Below are positions 17,337 through 26,664 of a stretch of 53,975 nucleotides of DNA, piece by piece (the stretch's first letter is position 1; the number at the start of each line of letters is the position of its first letter). The translations under genes were made by a program, and so were the position numbers. Source of the stretch: Bacteroidota bacterium (lineage in GTDB: Bacteria; Bacteroidota; Bacteroidia; Chitinophagales; Chitinophagaceae); the NCBI GenBank assembly GCA_023423835.1, contig JAFAEW010000045.1, forward strand, positions 1 through 53,975, in the 5' to 3' direction. The notes under the pieces are model-generated. The model had not been told where the DNA came from, did not search any database, and saw only the letters and a list, made by a program, of their open reading frames with translations.

Positions 17337-17693
17337 TTAATAATTACTTTTCACGCTCATTTGTTCTCCTTCAAAATTTTGTTTCTCAAGCGTCCAGTCA
17401 TGGGTAAGTGAAGCGGGGATCCATAGGTTTCCGGCTTTTCTCAAAACTTTTGCATAAATTCTGAGAAGCTTGAAAATGTTGTTTTCCAGTTCTGAAACGG
17501 TAATGTGCGGATGAATACTAATGGATACGGGAAAAACGGAAACGGGAATTGCTGTTTGGGATTTTAATTTCTCCTTTTCTTTCGCATAGAATTCAATTTT
17601 CAGGAATGGATAATTCAACCTGAACTGCTCCTGAATATCGCTGATAACCGTATGAGGCATTAGTTCAATTTCCATTTTCTTTTCAGTTATCAT
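17337..17693 (-). CDS. Conserved hypothetical protein
   Basis: A 118-residue cytoplasmic protein with no family I can name. The N-terminal half (DIQEQFRLNYPFLKIEFYAKEK) resembles a short conserved Bacteroidota family with an LNYPFLKIEFY-type motif; the C-terminal half is helical (TVSELENNIFKLLRIYAKVLRKAG) and ends with an IPASLTHDWTLEKQN stretch. Starts are possible at 17693 or 17675; a TTG at 17705 is less likely. It is convergent with the receiver-CRP gene (20 bp apart), so it is not part of that operon. Function unknown. Confidence 0.72.
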   Translation of the reverse strand: MITEKKMEIELMPHTVISDIQEQFRLNYPFLKIEFYAKEKEKLKSQTAIPVSVFPVSISIHPHITVSELENNIFKLLRIYAKVLRKAGNLWIPASLTHDWTLEKQNFEGEQMSVKSNY

Positions 17694-17906
17694 ATTCAAT
17701 TTCAATATTCTTTTGGGCGTGTAGCTGTATTTTTTAAACTCAAAAAAGTAAATTCAATGTCAAAACTAAAAGGATTTTGAAACTAAAAAACTGACGGTCA
17801 TCAATTTCAATTATGATTTTCTGACGAAGCCGGGCAGAACAAATATTTCACGGAGTGATTGCTGAAAATCGCTGTCATTAACATACAAACCCAGATTGGA
17901 AAGATC

Positions 17907-20351
17907 CTATTTCTGCCCCTGCCGGAAAAGATTCCCGGCATCAATATGATAGATAAATTTCACACTCAGCTCATTGCTATGGGGCGTTTTGAAACTTCGA
18001 ATGAAGTTATCGTAATACCTCGGATGCGACGATCCATCGAGATAGGTATCGGGACCCAACCCGTTTTTCCAGGATAAGACGAGTTTACTTCCCGGGCGGA
18101 AATCCCAGGTAAAGAAGAGATCAATATTGAAGGCGTTGAAATTGTCATCATGCCCTTCCACAAAATCATGCGGAAGCCAGTCGCCATTATCTGCTACTCC
18201 AAACATTTCAGTATAATGAACCCGGCTCCAGTAATGCCGCAACCGGAAATTCAAATTCATCCGCGCCCTGAAATTGTAGATGGTCTTAACAGTTGTTGCA
18301 AACTCTGTAATCTCCCGTCTGCCAATAACCGGAGTTTCCGGCGATTCGAAAAATGCAAAGCCGATATTTCCTTTGTCAAATTCACGCGAGCCGTTAATTT
18401 CCATTGAGAATTTTGAATTGAAACGATAACGAAGGCCGAGCGCTGTATTAAAATAAGGATCATCGGGCACCGGACTCAAATTGGCGTATCCAAACTCATA
18501 GCTTGCAAACAGCTTTTTTCGACTGTCAGTGCTGCCATTTACGCCAAAGTATCCATAAGGAGAGAGTTTTACCACCCGTCCGGGGAGGCGCAGCTCGTAA
18601 AAATCACGCGGCGCAATCGGAACATACTCGCTCGTGAAACTAATATCCCAATAGTTTAAAAACACATGCAACAAATCAAGGTTGAATCGAAGATTCGAAT
18701 AGGCAAAGGGATAGAACCGGTTTGTTTGCTCAACCCTGAAGTTGTAGCGACGGAATGTAAACAGTTTGTCCGGCTTTAAGGTGCGATAGAGCACTGAGGC
18801 TGAGTTGATCAACTGGTTGTTGGTGAAAAGTATACCAAGATCATTGGGATCGTAGTTTTGAGATCTGATCTCATTTGCCACCGACCAAAGCCATTTTCCT
18901 CCCACCTTATTGAAACCGAGGAAGGTTTTGAATCCGTCATACTTTTCCAATCCCCATACATTACTGTAATTGAATTGAGATTGCAGATTGTAGTTGTTGC
19001 TTTTATCAAACCAATTCAGTCCGAGGGCTGAAACATTCGCATTACGCGCATTTCCCTTCCTCATCACATTTGTATTGGTGAATGTGATGGCAGAACGGTT
19101 TTTCAACGACTGATCGAGCACGAAAATGTTGTAGTTGGTGAGCGGCTCTGTCTCCATGTCAAAAGTTGTTCCGTCCGGCTTTTCCAAGGTTGAATAAACA
19201 GGAGCGGTGATCGCATTGAAGAAGCCGATTCCAAGGCCGTTTTTCGTTCTTCCCGAAAACTTTGTAGCATTATAGAGGTGGGTGAGCGATGGATTTTTGA
19301 GAATCGTGTACGCGCTATCCTTAGCCAGTTGTAAAGTGGCAAAATAGCCTCCCGGAACCTCTCCTATTCGCCTTGAATAAAATATGCCGGCCCTGTTAAA
19401 AAGTTCTGTTCCTTCTGTAAAAAACGGCCGCTTTTCATTGAATTGTTGTTCAAAAGGACTGAGATTTAGAATTATATTATCGCTTTCTACCTGGCCAAAA
19501 TCCGGAACGAGCGTCATATCAATCGTAAAACTTTCATTAATGCCATATTTTACATCCATTCCGCCGCTGTAAAGAAAGTTGTGCAAACGTCCCTCAGAAT
19601 ATGGTATATCGCTGTAGCCGAAGGAAACATAGGGCGAAAATGAAAGACGAAGAGGCGGTTCCAGATCAATAAGATGCGTAAGCAGTCCGGACTGGTTGAC
19701 CACACCATCCAATGCAGGATCTACAGGATTCCAGTACGAGGTTTCATTGCGTCTTCTAATGTAGCGGCTGAAATTAACTCCCCAGGTTTGGTCAGGTGAA
19801 GATGAAAACCGGATGGCCGAGTAGGGAATTTTCATTTCTACAATCCATCCATCTGTCGTTATTGAAGTTTTACTTTCCCAAACCGCATCCCAATTATAGT
19901 CATACCCATCATTATCAGTTCCCCGGAGGGCCGAGGATATGCGGATATCGCTTTGCACGTTTGCCGGTGTAACGAGAAACCGAAAGGCGTTTTGTTTATC
20001 ATTGTAGGTATCGAAAGCTACACTAAAAAAGTCGGTGTTCTGAAATCCTTCATTATCTCTTTCGGTAAGCTGTTGCCTTATCTCCTGCGGATTGTCGTAC
20101 AACATGGCCGCAACATAAATCGCCGCATTATCGTAAACCACTCTTACTTCGGTTTTCCGGAATGCAGGTTTTCCGAACTCGGGATTATTGTCGATGAAAT
20201 CCGTAGCGATGGTTGCCTGTTGCCATTGTATATCGTCCAGTTGGCCGTCGATCTTCGGGGGTTGTTCAACCTTCACTGCATGCAGTTCTTTTTGCGAAAA
20301 AACATTGTTGAAAAGTCCTGAAAAAATGAATAGCAGCAGCAGGTTCCTCAT
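17907..20351 (-). CDS. DUF5916 outer-membrane protein with CBM9-like domain
   Basis: 814-residue exported protein. After a signal peptide (about 1-20, ending FS-Q) comes a carbohydrate-binding-family-9-like domain (about 25-230: PPKIDGQLDDIQWQQA, VYDNAAIYVAAMLYD, AFRFLVTPANVQSD, WIVEMKIPYSAIRF) and then the DUF5916 region, a long series of alternating aromatic beta-strands that looks like an outer-membrane beta-barrel ending with a hydrophobic strand. Such proteins are widespread in Bacteroidota and often labelled hydrolase without proof; no catalytic residues are obvious. I start at the ATG at 20351, where the signal peptide begins; the in-frame extension to 20504 is non-conserved-looking and lies upstream of the promoter. 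Confidence 0.88.
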   Translation of the reverse strand: MRNLLLLFIFSGLFNNVFSQKELHAVKVEQPPKIDGQLDDIQWQQATIATDFIDNNPEFGKPAFRKTEVRVVYDNAAIYVAAMLYDNPQEIRQQLTERDNEGFQNTDFFSVAFDTYNDKQNAFRFLVTPANVQSDIRISSALRGTDNDGYDYNWDAVWESKTSITTDGWIVEMKIPYSAIRFSSSPDQTWGVNFSRYIRRRNETSYWNPVDPALDGVVNQSGLLTHLIDLEPPLRLSFSPYVSFGYSDIPYSEGRLHNFLYSGGMDVKYGINESFTIDMTLVPDFGQVESDNIILNLSPFEQQFNEKRPFFTEGTELFNRAGIFYSRRIGEVPGGYFATLQLAKDSAYTILKNPSLTHLYNATKFSGRTKNGLGIGFFNAITAPVYSTLEKPDGTTFDMETEPLTNYNIFVLDQSLKNRSAITFTNTNVMRKGNARNANVSALGLNWFDKSNNYNLQSQFNYSNVWGLEKYDGFKTFLGFNKVGGKWLWSVANEIRSQNYDPNDLGILFTNNQLINSASVLYRTLKPDKLFTFRRYNFRVEQTNRFYPFAYSNLRFNLDLLHVFLNYWDISFTSEYVPIAPRDFYELRLPGRVVKLSPYGYFGVNGSTDSRKKLFASYEFGYANLSPVPDDPYFNTALGLRYRFNSKFSMEINGSREFDKGNIGFAFFESPETPVIGRREITEFATTVKTIYNFRARMNLNFRLRHYWSRVHYTEMFGVADNGDWLPHDFVEGHDDNFNAFNIDLFFTWDFRPGSKLVLSWKNGLGPDTYLDGSSHPRYYDNFIRSFKTPHSNELSVKFIYHIDAGNLFRQGQK

Positions 20352-20368
20352 CTCCCCTTTTTTTCCGG

Positions 20369-20376
20369 CAAATGTA
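20369..20376 (-). promoter_or_regulatory. -7 promoter element of the DUF5916 gene (TACATTTG)
   Basis: Exact TAnnTTTG on the minus strand, 17 nt before the ATG at 20351. This supports that start over an in-frame upstream extension. Confidence 0.65.
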
Positions 20377-20512
20377 CAAAGCGCAAAAACAGAAGAAAAT
20401 AAAATGTAGGAACGGTAAGATATCGCGATGGTCAATCTGATTTTTACAGGACAAAAAAATTCGCGCAATAACCGAAGGAAAAAAGGTTTTATTTTACGGA
20501 TCAAATTACGCC

Positions 20513-21148
20513 ATGCGATCCAATACTGTTGCTGAAAAGATCTCTCTGATTATTTTGTCGCTTGCCGGATGGTCCGGACTCGTTTTACAGGGAGGTTTAA
20601 TGATTGGTGCTACCGCTGAAAACGGAATTGGATTGGGAGAGACGATGATACGATTTTTCAGCTATTTCACCATTCTCACAAACATCCTGGTTGCCTTGAG
20701 CGTTACCATACCCCTGATTTCCCGGCAATCAAAGGCGGCGCGTTTCTTCTCATCCTACAGGGTACGAACTGCGCTACTCGTTTATATCGTTACCGTGGGC
20801 TTTATCTATATGCAACTATTACAAAAACTCTGGAATCCCGAAGGTTTGAGCTGGCTCGCTGACAGGATACTGCACTACTTTATTCCGAACGGATATCTGG
20901 TCTTCTGGGTTTTTGTTGTTCCGAAAGAAAAGATCCCCTTTCGGAAAATCTTTTTCTGGTTAATTTATCCTTTGATCTATGTTGTACTTATTCTGATCCG
21001 CGGAGCCGTTAGCGGCTTTTATCCATACCCTTTTTTGAATGTGGATAAACATGGATATCAACAGGTAATTGAGACTGCCGGAATGATGACGTTGTTGTTT
21101 CTTTTTCTGAGTTACTTATTTTGGCTTGCGGGACGTTTTTTGAAATAG
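20513..21148 (+). CDS. Pr6Pr family membrane protein
   Basis: A 211-residue inner-membrane protein with six hydrophobic segments (about 8-28, 46-66, 84-104, 118-135, 142-162, 183-207). The sequences FFSYFTILTNILVALS and LHYFIPNGYLVFWVF are typical of the Pr6Pr (six-transmembrane) family, which is related to the eukaryotic FAR-17a/AIG1-like proteins; its biochemical role is not known, though eukaryotic relatives hydrolyse fatty acid esters of hydroxy fatty acids. A conserved His (LHYF) and Asn-Thr positions are present. Divergent from the DUF5916 gene, without further partners. Confidence 0.85.
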   Translation: MRSNTVAEKISLIILSLAGWSGLVLQGGLMIGATAENGIGLGETMIRFFSYFTILTNILVALSVTIPLISRQSKAARFFSSYRVRTALLVYIVTVGFIYMQLLQKLWNPEGLSWLADRILHYFIPNGYLVFWVFVVPKEKIPFRKIFFWLIYPLIYVVLILIRGAVSGFYPYPFLNVDKHGYQQVIETAGMMTLLFLFLSYLFWLAGRFLK

Positions 21149-21151
21149 TTT

Positions 21152-21229
21152 TTATTTTTTCACGGGAACCGGAATCAATGTTGGACGTTTTCCACCTAAA
21201 AGGATCGAAATAATTTCTCTTAAACTCAT
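21152..21229 (-). CDS. Candidate 25-residue microprotein
   Basis: A short minus-strand frame from ATG (21227-21229) to TAA encodes MSLREIISILLGGKRPTLIP followed by VPVKK. It has an amphipathic/hydrophobic N-terminal half, then a basic Gly-Lys-Arg turn and a Pro-rich basic tail. It lies 80 bp downstream of the GH2 gene on the same strand and converges with the Pr6Pr gene. I do not recognise it and there is no convincing ribosome binding site; coding is possible but unproven. Confidence 0.3.
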   Translation of the reverse strand: MSLREIISILLGGKRPTLIPVPVKK

Positions 21230-21309
21230 TACGATTGATTTAATTTAATGAAACCCCTATTTTAAAACTTCCACAAGTTACGTCGTAATTTTTCATTTAG
21301 TTGTTAAAA

Positions 21310-23217
21310 TCATGGTGTAACAGATTGCGTATTTATCTTTTTTCCGGCTTCAAAATGATCGAGCATGTGCTGATTTCTTTTTTCCCTTTGTGCACGGGAA
21401 TAGAGCAAACCGGCCGGCACCATCAACTCTCCTGTTTTTTCATCAATCAGCCCGTTCTTTTCGTCCTCAATATTGGTGGCCTGCGTATATACATCGCCAG
21501 CAATATCGCGTTTGCGTAATTCAGTTTTAAAAGCCCTGATGAGCTTTGTCCGGTCTTCCTCATCTTTCGGGCCACCGTAATTTACGAATCCGAATCCTCC
21601 CCATTCACTTACTATAAACGGGAGTTGTTTCTTATAGAAGAACGGATCTTTTACCACAAGTGGAAATGCTGTCACTCCTGCAAGGTCTCCTTCCATGACT
21701 TTGGTGAGGCTGGTTTTCCAAACCTCAATATCCGGCGTATAAATATGCGCGGTAAGCAGGCTCGATACCAGCCGCCCTTCGAGTGAGATGTGCCGCCATC
21801 CGTCATTGTCGACCACCAGAAATTGCGGATGATTGATGTTCATGTAATGAAAAAGGTCAATAATATACTGCTGCGTTTCAGGATTTGTGGCGATGTCCTG
21901 AGCGCCCCAATCTTCATTGTACAGACTCCAGATGACGATAGAGGGATGCGTTTCTATCAGATCAAGCATCCGTACCAGTTCGGCCTTGTGGTTTAACCGG
22001 CTCGTTGCATTTGAGCTGTGCGGACTTGGCACTTCCACCCAAAGGAGTAATCCGATGGTATCGGCCAGGCGATAAATACGCGGATCGACGCCAGCAATAT
22101 GAATTCTCACAAGATTACATCCGAGCTCCTTCATGGCATACATGTGCTTTTTTATTTCCTCGTAGCTCGCAGTGCCGGGCTGGTATAGAATGCCGTCGAG
22201 GTACAACGGCTTATTATTAAGGTAAACGCAACATCCTCTCGCCTCAATTTTCCGGAGCCCGAACATCGTTTCAATTTCAGATGTGTTGCCATTTTCATCA
22301 ATCAGATGTGCAACGAGGCGATACAAAACCGGATTGGAAGGCGACCACAGCTCGGCCTTTGGAACCTCCAATACCAGTCTTTGCTGTTTTTGTCCTTCCT
22401 GTAATTCAATCGGATAATCTCCTTCTGCCAGCGGCTTATCTTCGGCGGCATGCCTTTCAAAAACTCTCAGCCTGATCACGTATTTTCCGGCATCCCTTAT
22501 TCGGGTAGTGATGTTAAACCGAACCATTCTGTCTTCGACAATGCTTACTACGCCCAGTCTCGACCTTAGCCGGTTTCGCTCCACAATTTCAAGCCATATA
22601 CTTCTTACTCCACCGGTAAATGTCTGATACCAGATGCCGCCGCGCTTGTAAACCGATGATTCCTGTTTACCACGCGGAATGTCGGCATCCATTGTATCGG
22701 CGATCCTTACCGTAAGACGGTTATCGGATTGTAATATTTCCGGATCCAACTCATAAGAGAAGGAGGTATATTCTCCCACATGCACTTTTTCGCCTTCAAT
22801 GGTGGTAAGCAAATGTCCGTTTAGCCAAACCATCGTTTCATAACCACATGCTCCGAATGTAAGCTGTATAAGTGTGGGCGATTTTTGTTGCTCCATTTCA
22901 GGAATTGGAAAACGGCGCTCATACCAGGCAACAACCTGATCGGACCAGGATTGCTGGCCCGCCTCTCCTTTTGCTGCGGCCATGTGATCTTCAATCGATC
23001 CCGGCCAGACAGCCGTATGCGAATATGCATGCCCTTTAAACCATTCTTCCTGCAATCCCAAATCATCGGCATCAATGGCAAACGACCACTCTCCGTCAAG
23101 AAGGATAAAACTGTTTGGACGCAATACCGCCCGAGGAAGCGGATCTAAGAAATCTTCCTCAAAAGTGTGTTCTGCCCTGCTTTTCGGTAATCCATAGTTG
23201 CGAAGTGTTTTTTTCAT
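21310..23217 (-). CDS. Glycoside hydrolase family 2 protein (cytoplasmic)
   Basis: Retaining exo-glycosidase of the beta-galactosidase/beta-glucuronidase family, 635 residues. Domains: jelly-roll sugar-binding (about 35-215), immunoglobulin-like (about 216-325) and a TIM barrel (about 326-620). The acid/base is Glu435 in WSLYNEDWG and the nucleophile Glu538 in IVSEWGGFGF. No signal peptide or lipobox is visible, so it should act on imported oligosaccharides. No susC/susD pair or transporter is adjacent, so the substrate is open. The lacZ small-chain domain is absent, pointing to the short GH2 type. Confidence 0.92.
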   Translation of the reverse strand: MKKTLRNYGLPKSRAEHTFEEDFLDPLPRAVLRPNSFILLDGEWSFAIDADDLGLQEEWFKGHAYSHTAVWPGSIEDHMAAAKGEAGQQSWSDQVVAWYERRFPIPEMEQQKSPTLIQLTFGACGYETMVWLNGHLLTTIEGEKVHVGEYTSFSYELDPEILQSDNRLTVRIADTMDADIPRGKQESSVYKRGGIWYQTFTGGVRSIWLEIVERNRLRSRLGVVSIVEDRMVRFNITTRIRDAGKYVIRLRVFERHAAEDKPLAEGDYPIELQEGQKQQRLVLEVPKAELWSPSNPVLYRLVAHLIDENGNTSEIETMFGLRKIEARGCCVYLNNKPLYLDGILYQPGTASYEEIKKHMYAMKELGCNLVRIHIAGVDPRIYRLADTIGLLLWVEVPSPHSSNATSRLNHKAELVRMLDLIETHPSIVIWSLYNEDWGAQDIATNPETQQYIIDLFHYMNINHPQFLVVDNDGWRHISLEGRLVSSLLTAHIYTPDIEVWKTSLTKVMEGDLAGVTAFPLVVKDPFFYKKQLPFIVSEWGGFGFVNYGGPKDEEDRTKLIRAFKTELRKRDIAGDVYTQATNIEDEKNGLIDEKTGELMVPAGLLYSRAQREKRNQHMLDHFEAGKKINTQSVTP

Positions 23218-23317
23218 ATCTGATCAATTGATGAAATAGAATTGCAACTGCTTAAACTGCAACTTCTTTGCCATCTAAACCCAATCGATAACATTAACAC
23301 TGATCAAACTTTCCCGA

Positions 23318-23743
23318 TTAATTGTTGGGATGACGGCAGAGCGACCAGTAATCGATAATCATTTTAAGCATTTGATGGATTTCCTGGAAGTTTGACGGCT
23401 TTTTAAAAAAGCCCTGCACCGTAAGATCGTAGGCTTCCTGTACGGTGATTCTGTCGGCATTGGTGGATAAGAAAACGAATGGGATGCTTTTCCTTCTCAA
23501 CCTTTCATTTTTCTGAATTTTCGCCCGCAATTCGAGGCCGTTCATTCCCGGCAGGTTAATATCACTAATGATGATAAACGGCTGATCCGGCGTGTTTATT
23601 AAAAAGTCGAGTGCATCTTTGGCTGTCTTGAAGAGCTTAACAACATTAGGAACATTGATTACCCTAAAAACTTCTTCGAAAAGATCACTGTCGTCATCGT
23701 CGTCTTCCACTAATACAATCGGTCCAAGATAATTAATTGCCAT
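23318..23743 (-). CDS. Single-domain response regulator (CheY/Rcp1-like)
   Basis: A 141-residue stand-alone receiver. The acidic patch EDDDDD (13-18) and phospho-acceptor Asp61 (IISDINLPGMNGLEL) are present, with Ser/Thr in FLSTNAD and the conserved Lys in FFKKPSNF. The extra residues between strands and the KIQKN...RRKSIPFVFLST pattern are typical of Rcp1-type receivers that pair with phytochrome-like or hybrid kinases. It has no output domain and no neighbouring kinase, so its partner is elsewhere; the kinase at 14.9 kb already has its own regulator. Confidence 0.93.
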   Translation of the reverse strand: MAINYLGPIVLVEDDDDDSDLFEEVFRVINVPNVVKLFKTAKDALDFLINTPDQPFIIISDINLPGMNGLELRAKIQKNERLRRKSIPFVFLSTNADRITVQEAYDLTVQGFFKKPSNFQEIHQMLKMIIDYWSLCRHPNN

Positions 23744-23863
23744 AATTTTTTATTATAAAATGACGAAAATGAAAATATGAACAGGAGATGCCTTCCATAA
23801 AAACGATAAATTCCGGTTTTGCTAAGCAAAAACAGTGCGACAGCTTTCTTTGTCCACCCTTAA

Positions 23864-24925
23864 CTAATTTTCCATCGTGGAAAGCGTATTGAAACTCAAA
23901 AACTGCGTAACCGAAGGCGGTAAAACCGGCAATCTACTTCTTTCGATCAGAAAACTACTCAGAACTATAAAATCTTTAAAAATATAATGTTTATCCATCG
24001 CGGAACGCAGGTAATCTTTACCGGTGCTTCCGCCGGTTCCAGCCCTGGTACCAATCATTCGTTGAACCATATTTACGTGCCGGTAACGCCAGGTGCCCAT
24101 TTGATTGTCGAGTTCCAATAGATTATTCAACAATTCAAACGGGAGATGCAGGATCGGAAATCCGCGATAAAGCAGAATGAAGAGTGCTGCCCTGCATGAT
24201 TTTGCCGTTAATTGGCCGATCCCTTTTCCTGTAATGAAAATTTCATCAAAGCTCTTCAGGTTATTCTTTTCCACTTCAGACAAACTATTCTTATATCGCT
24301 CCCGATAGGTTGCCCAGAACGGATGAACACCGTCAACCGGCTCACCTTGGGCCTCAAATCCTTGCCAGTTTTCCATCGATTCAAAAAAAGGAATTCTCTC
24401 CAGCCATTGATTTACAACCTGTAGCAACGACTTCTTTTCTTCGGCATTTTTAATGATATCAATCTCCGGCTGCTTCAGTTGTGAGATATAATATTCCTGT
24501 CCGAACCTTTCTTTGAAAGTCAATCCGAGTCTTGCTTCCAGCACCTTGAACTGCCAACTTTGAAATCCCGATGCAGGACGCAGAAGATCTCTGAATTCAA
24601 GAAAGTCCATCGGCGTCATTGTTTCTAGTATATCAATCTGCTGAACCAGCACCTGTAAAATCGTATTTACCCGCTTCAGGCGGTGTACAACTGTTTGCAG
24701 ATCGGCTGTATTATCATTAATCTTCCTTTGCTTCATGATTTCAATGGCAGAATCTACCTCGTATAAAACCTGCTTAAACCAAAGCTCATAAGCCTGATGG
24801 ATAACGATGAATAGCATTTCATCATGCGCCGGGCCATTTTCAACGGAAGCACTTTCCGGCTGCTGACAGTTCAATAATTTATTCAACTGAAGATAATCAC
24901 TGTAATAAACGTCTTTTCTTTCCAT
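23864..24925 (-). CDS. kynA: Tryptophan 2,3-dioxygenase
   Basis: Haem enzyme that opens the indole ring of L-tryptophan to N-formylkynurenine, the first step of the kynurenine pathway; cytoplasmic tetramer. 353 residues. The substrate-pocket helix FIVIHQAYELWFKQ (His43) and the C-terminal signature YRHVNMVQRMIGTRAGTGGS (cut) with STGKDYLRSAMDKHYIF are unmistakable; the His in RHVNMV is the expected haem ligand. The middle part is more divergent from animal and proteobacterial forms. No kynB, kynU or other pathway gene is adjacent; nadC at 4.7 kb would use the end product if the full route exists. Confidence 0.95.
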   Translation of the reverse strand: MERKDVYYSDYLQLNKLLNCQQPESASVENGPAHDEMLFIVIHQAYELWFKQVLYEVDSAIEIMKQRKINDNTADLQTVVHRLKRVNTILQVLVQQIDILETMTPMDFLEFRDLLRPASGFQSWQFKVLEARLGLTFKERFGQEYYISQLKQPEIDIIKNAEEKKSLLQVVNQWLERIPFFESMENWQGFEAQGEPVDGVHPFWATYRERYKNSLSEVEKNNLKSFDEIFITGKGIGQLTAKSCRAALFILLYRGFPILHLPFELLNNLLELDNQMGTWRYRHVNMVQRMIGTRAGTGGSTGKDYLRSAMDKHYIFKDFIVLSSFLIERSRLPVLPPSVTQFLSFNTLSTMEN

Positions 24926-25289
24926 TTGATTGCATTAGGGAGTTTAGTATCCTATACCCTCAAAAATAAATTTTTAAATCTAAAGGGAGAAATTGTACAT
25001 ACCGGCGGCTTTTTTATTCAATAAAATGACGGCACCAACGAGGTCTCCTTTTAAAGATTTTCAAATCCCGGGATTGCAATCTAGAAGCAGCGGATGATAC
25101 TGCCGGTGAAGATTAATGGAAGTTCTAATGAAATCAGGGATATAGCCGGCTTAAAAAAAATCAGGTATTGATAAAAAATAGCAATCCTTATTGCAGCAGC
25201 TCATTCGAATTTTCTATCGCCAAAAAATTTGTTGTTGCTGAATGGTGAAAAATTAAGGTTATTTGCACATCCATTTAAAAAATTACACC
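24926..25289. other. Intergenic region between divergent kynA and pyrH
   Basis: 364 bp, AT-rich. I see no RNA gene or convincing short protein; a 23-codon plus-strand frame from 25026 has no supporting feature. No exact TAnnTTTG element was found for either flanking gene. Confidence 0.4.
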
Positions 25290-26012
25290 ATGCTTCCTAA
25301 GTACAAAAGAATTCTGTTGAAGTTATCAGGCGAATCGTTTATGAGCGACCGGAATCCGGGTGAAGCCTTCGATCCGGTTATCATTGAGCAATACGCAAAC
25401 GATATTAAAGCGGTAACAGATCTGGGAGTTCAGGTGGCACTGGTAATTGGAGGCGGAAATATTTATCGTGGATTGAATGAATCTGAAACCGGTATTGAAC
25501 GGGCTCATGGAGATTATATGGGAATGCTCGCTACCATGATCAACGGTATGGCGATGCAGGCAATGCTCGAAAAAATTGGTGTTTATACACGTCTGCAAAG
25601 TGCGATAAAAATGGAACAAATTGCAGAACCCTATATCCGCAGAAAAGCAATGCGGCACCTTGAGAAGGGTCGCGTGGTAATATTTGGAGCGGGCACCGGA
25701 AATCCGTATTTCACCACCGATACCGCCGGTTCGCTCCGCGCAATTGAAATCAAAGCAGATGTCATTCTGAAAGGCACAAGGGTTGATGGAATTTATACTG
25801 CCGATCCTGAAAAAGATCTCACAGCAGAACGTTATGACAAGATCACTTACCTGGAATGCTTATCCAAAAATTTGCGGGTAATGGACCTCACCGCCTTCAC
25901 ACTTTGTATGGAAAATAACCTGCCGATTATTGTTTTCGACATGAACAAACCCGGCAATCTTTTGAAAGTGGTGGAAGGCATGAATGTGGGAACCTTGGTT
26001 ACCAACGGATAA
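25290..26012 (+). CDS. pyrH: Uridylate (UMP) kinase
   Basis: Phosphorylates UMP to UDP; hexameric cytoplasmic enzyme of the amino-acid-kinase fold, allosterically controlled by GTP/UTP. The 240-residue sequence has YKRILLKLSGESF at the N-terminus, VIGGGNIYRG, ATMINGMAMQAML, GAGTGNPYFTTDTA and LKGTRVDGIYTADP, all family signatures. I begin at the ATG at 25290 (MLPKYKR); the longer frame from 25263 adds nine residues not typical of PyrH. pdxH follows after 9 bp and is probably co-transcribed; the usual frr neighbour is absent. Confidence 0.97.
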   Translation: MLPKYKRILLKLSGESFMSDRNPGEAFDPVIIEQYANDIKAVTDLGVQVALVIGGGNIYRGLNESETGIERAHGDYMGMLATMINGMAMQAMLEKIGVYTRLQSAIKMEQIAEPYIRRKAMRHLEKGRVVIFGAGTGNPYFTTDTAGSLRAIEIKADVILKGTRVDGIYTADPEKDLTAERYDKITYLECLSKNLRVMDLTAFTLCMENNLPIIVFDMNKPGNLLKVVEGMNVGTLVTNG

Positions 26013-26021
26013 AATTCGGAT

Positions 26022-26660
26022 ATGCAAAAAGAAATTGCAGACATAAGAAGCGATTACAGTCTTCGCACGATGAATGAAACAGACATGGCGGAAACGCCCT
26101 TTCTGCAATTTCAAAAATGGTGGGAAGAAGCCATCCACAGCCAGATTGATGAGGTAAATGCGATGACGCTGGCTACTGCCAACAACCATGGCGTTCCCTC
26201 TGCAAGAATCGTTTTGCTGAAAGGATTTACCGAAAAAGGCTTTTTGTTTTTTACAAACTATGAAAGCAGGAAAGGAAAAGAATTGTCAGAAAATCCAAAG
26301 GCTGCCCTCGTGTTTTTCTGGAAAGAGTTGCAAAGGCAGGTGAGAATTGAAGGAAAAGCAGAAAAACTTCCGGAGGGTGAAAGTGTGGAATATTTTGATT
26401 CAAGACCAGTAGGAAGCCGGCTCGGGGCCTGGGCAAGCAAACAGAGCAGTGTGATCGAAAACAGAGAGGTTTTGGAAGAAAATATGCGTTTGTACATTGA
26501 AAAGTTTCACCAGGAAATTCCAAAACCGCCATTTTGGGGCGGCTATATTGTTATTCCCGAAAGGGTGGAATTCTGGCAGGGAAGGAGCAACCGCCTGCAC
26601 GACAGGATTCAATATCGCTCAGATGCAGGCCGTTGGAAAATACTGAGACTCGCTCCCTGA
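26022..26660 (+). CDS. pdxH: Pyridoxine/pyridoxamine 5'-phosphate oxidase
   Basis: FMN-dependent oxidase producing pyridoxal 5'-phosphate, last step of de novo and salvage B6 synthesis. 212 residues, usual length. Recognisable stretches: EVNAMTLATANNHGVPSARIVLLKG, GFLFFTNYESRKGKEL, AALVFFWKELQRQVRIEG, GSRLGAWASKQS and the C-terminal signature PERVEFWQGRSNRLHDRI. It begins 9 bp after pyrH, so it should share its transcript. It converges with the bTHX gene, whose stop lies 4 bp beyond. Confidence 0.97.
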   Translation: MQKEIADIRSDYSLRTMNETDMAETPFLQFQKWWEEAIHSQIDEVNAMTLATANNHGVPSARIVLLKGFTEKGFLFFTNYESRKGKELSENPKAALVFFWKELQRQVRIEGKAEKLPEGESVEYFDSRPVGSRLGAWASKQSSVIENREVLEENMRLYIEKFHQEIPKPPFWGGYIVIPERVEFWQGRSNRLHDRIQYRSDAGRWKILRLAP

Positions 26661-26664
26661 AGCA

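Noticed and set aside
20352..20504. 51-codon N-terminal extension of the DUF5916 protein
   Set aside because: It lies upstream of, and includes, the perfect -7 element at 20369-20376; the signal peptide begins at the internal ATG (20351).
23815..23832. TTTTGCT/AGCAAAA hairpin between kynA and the single-domain response regulator
   Set aside because: The loop is too small for a full stem and no T-run follows on the minus strand, so I do not call it a terminator.
25026..25097. 23-codon frame in the kynA-pyrH gap
   Set aside because: No supporting feature and polar, low-information composition; expected by chance.
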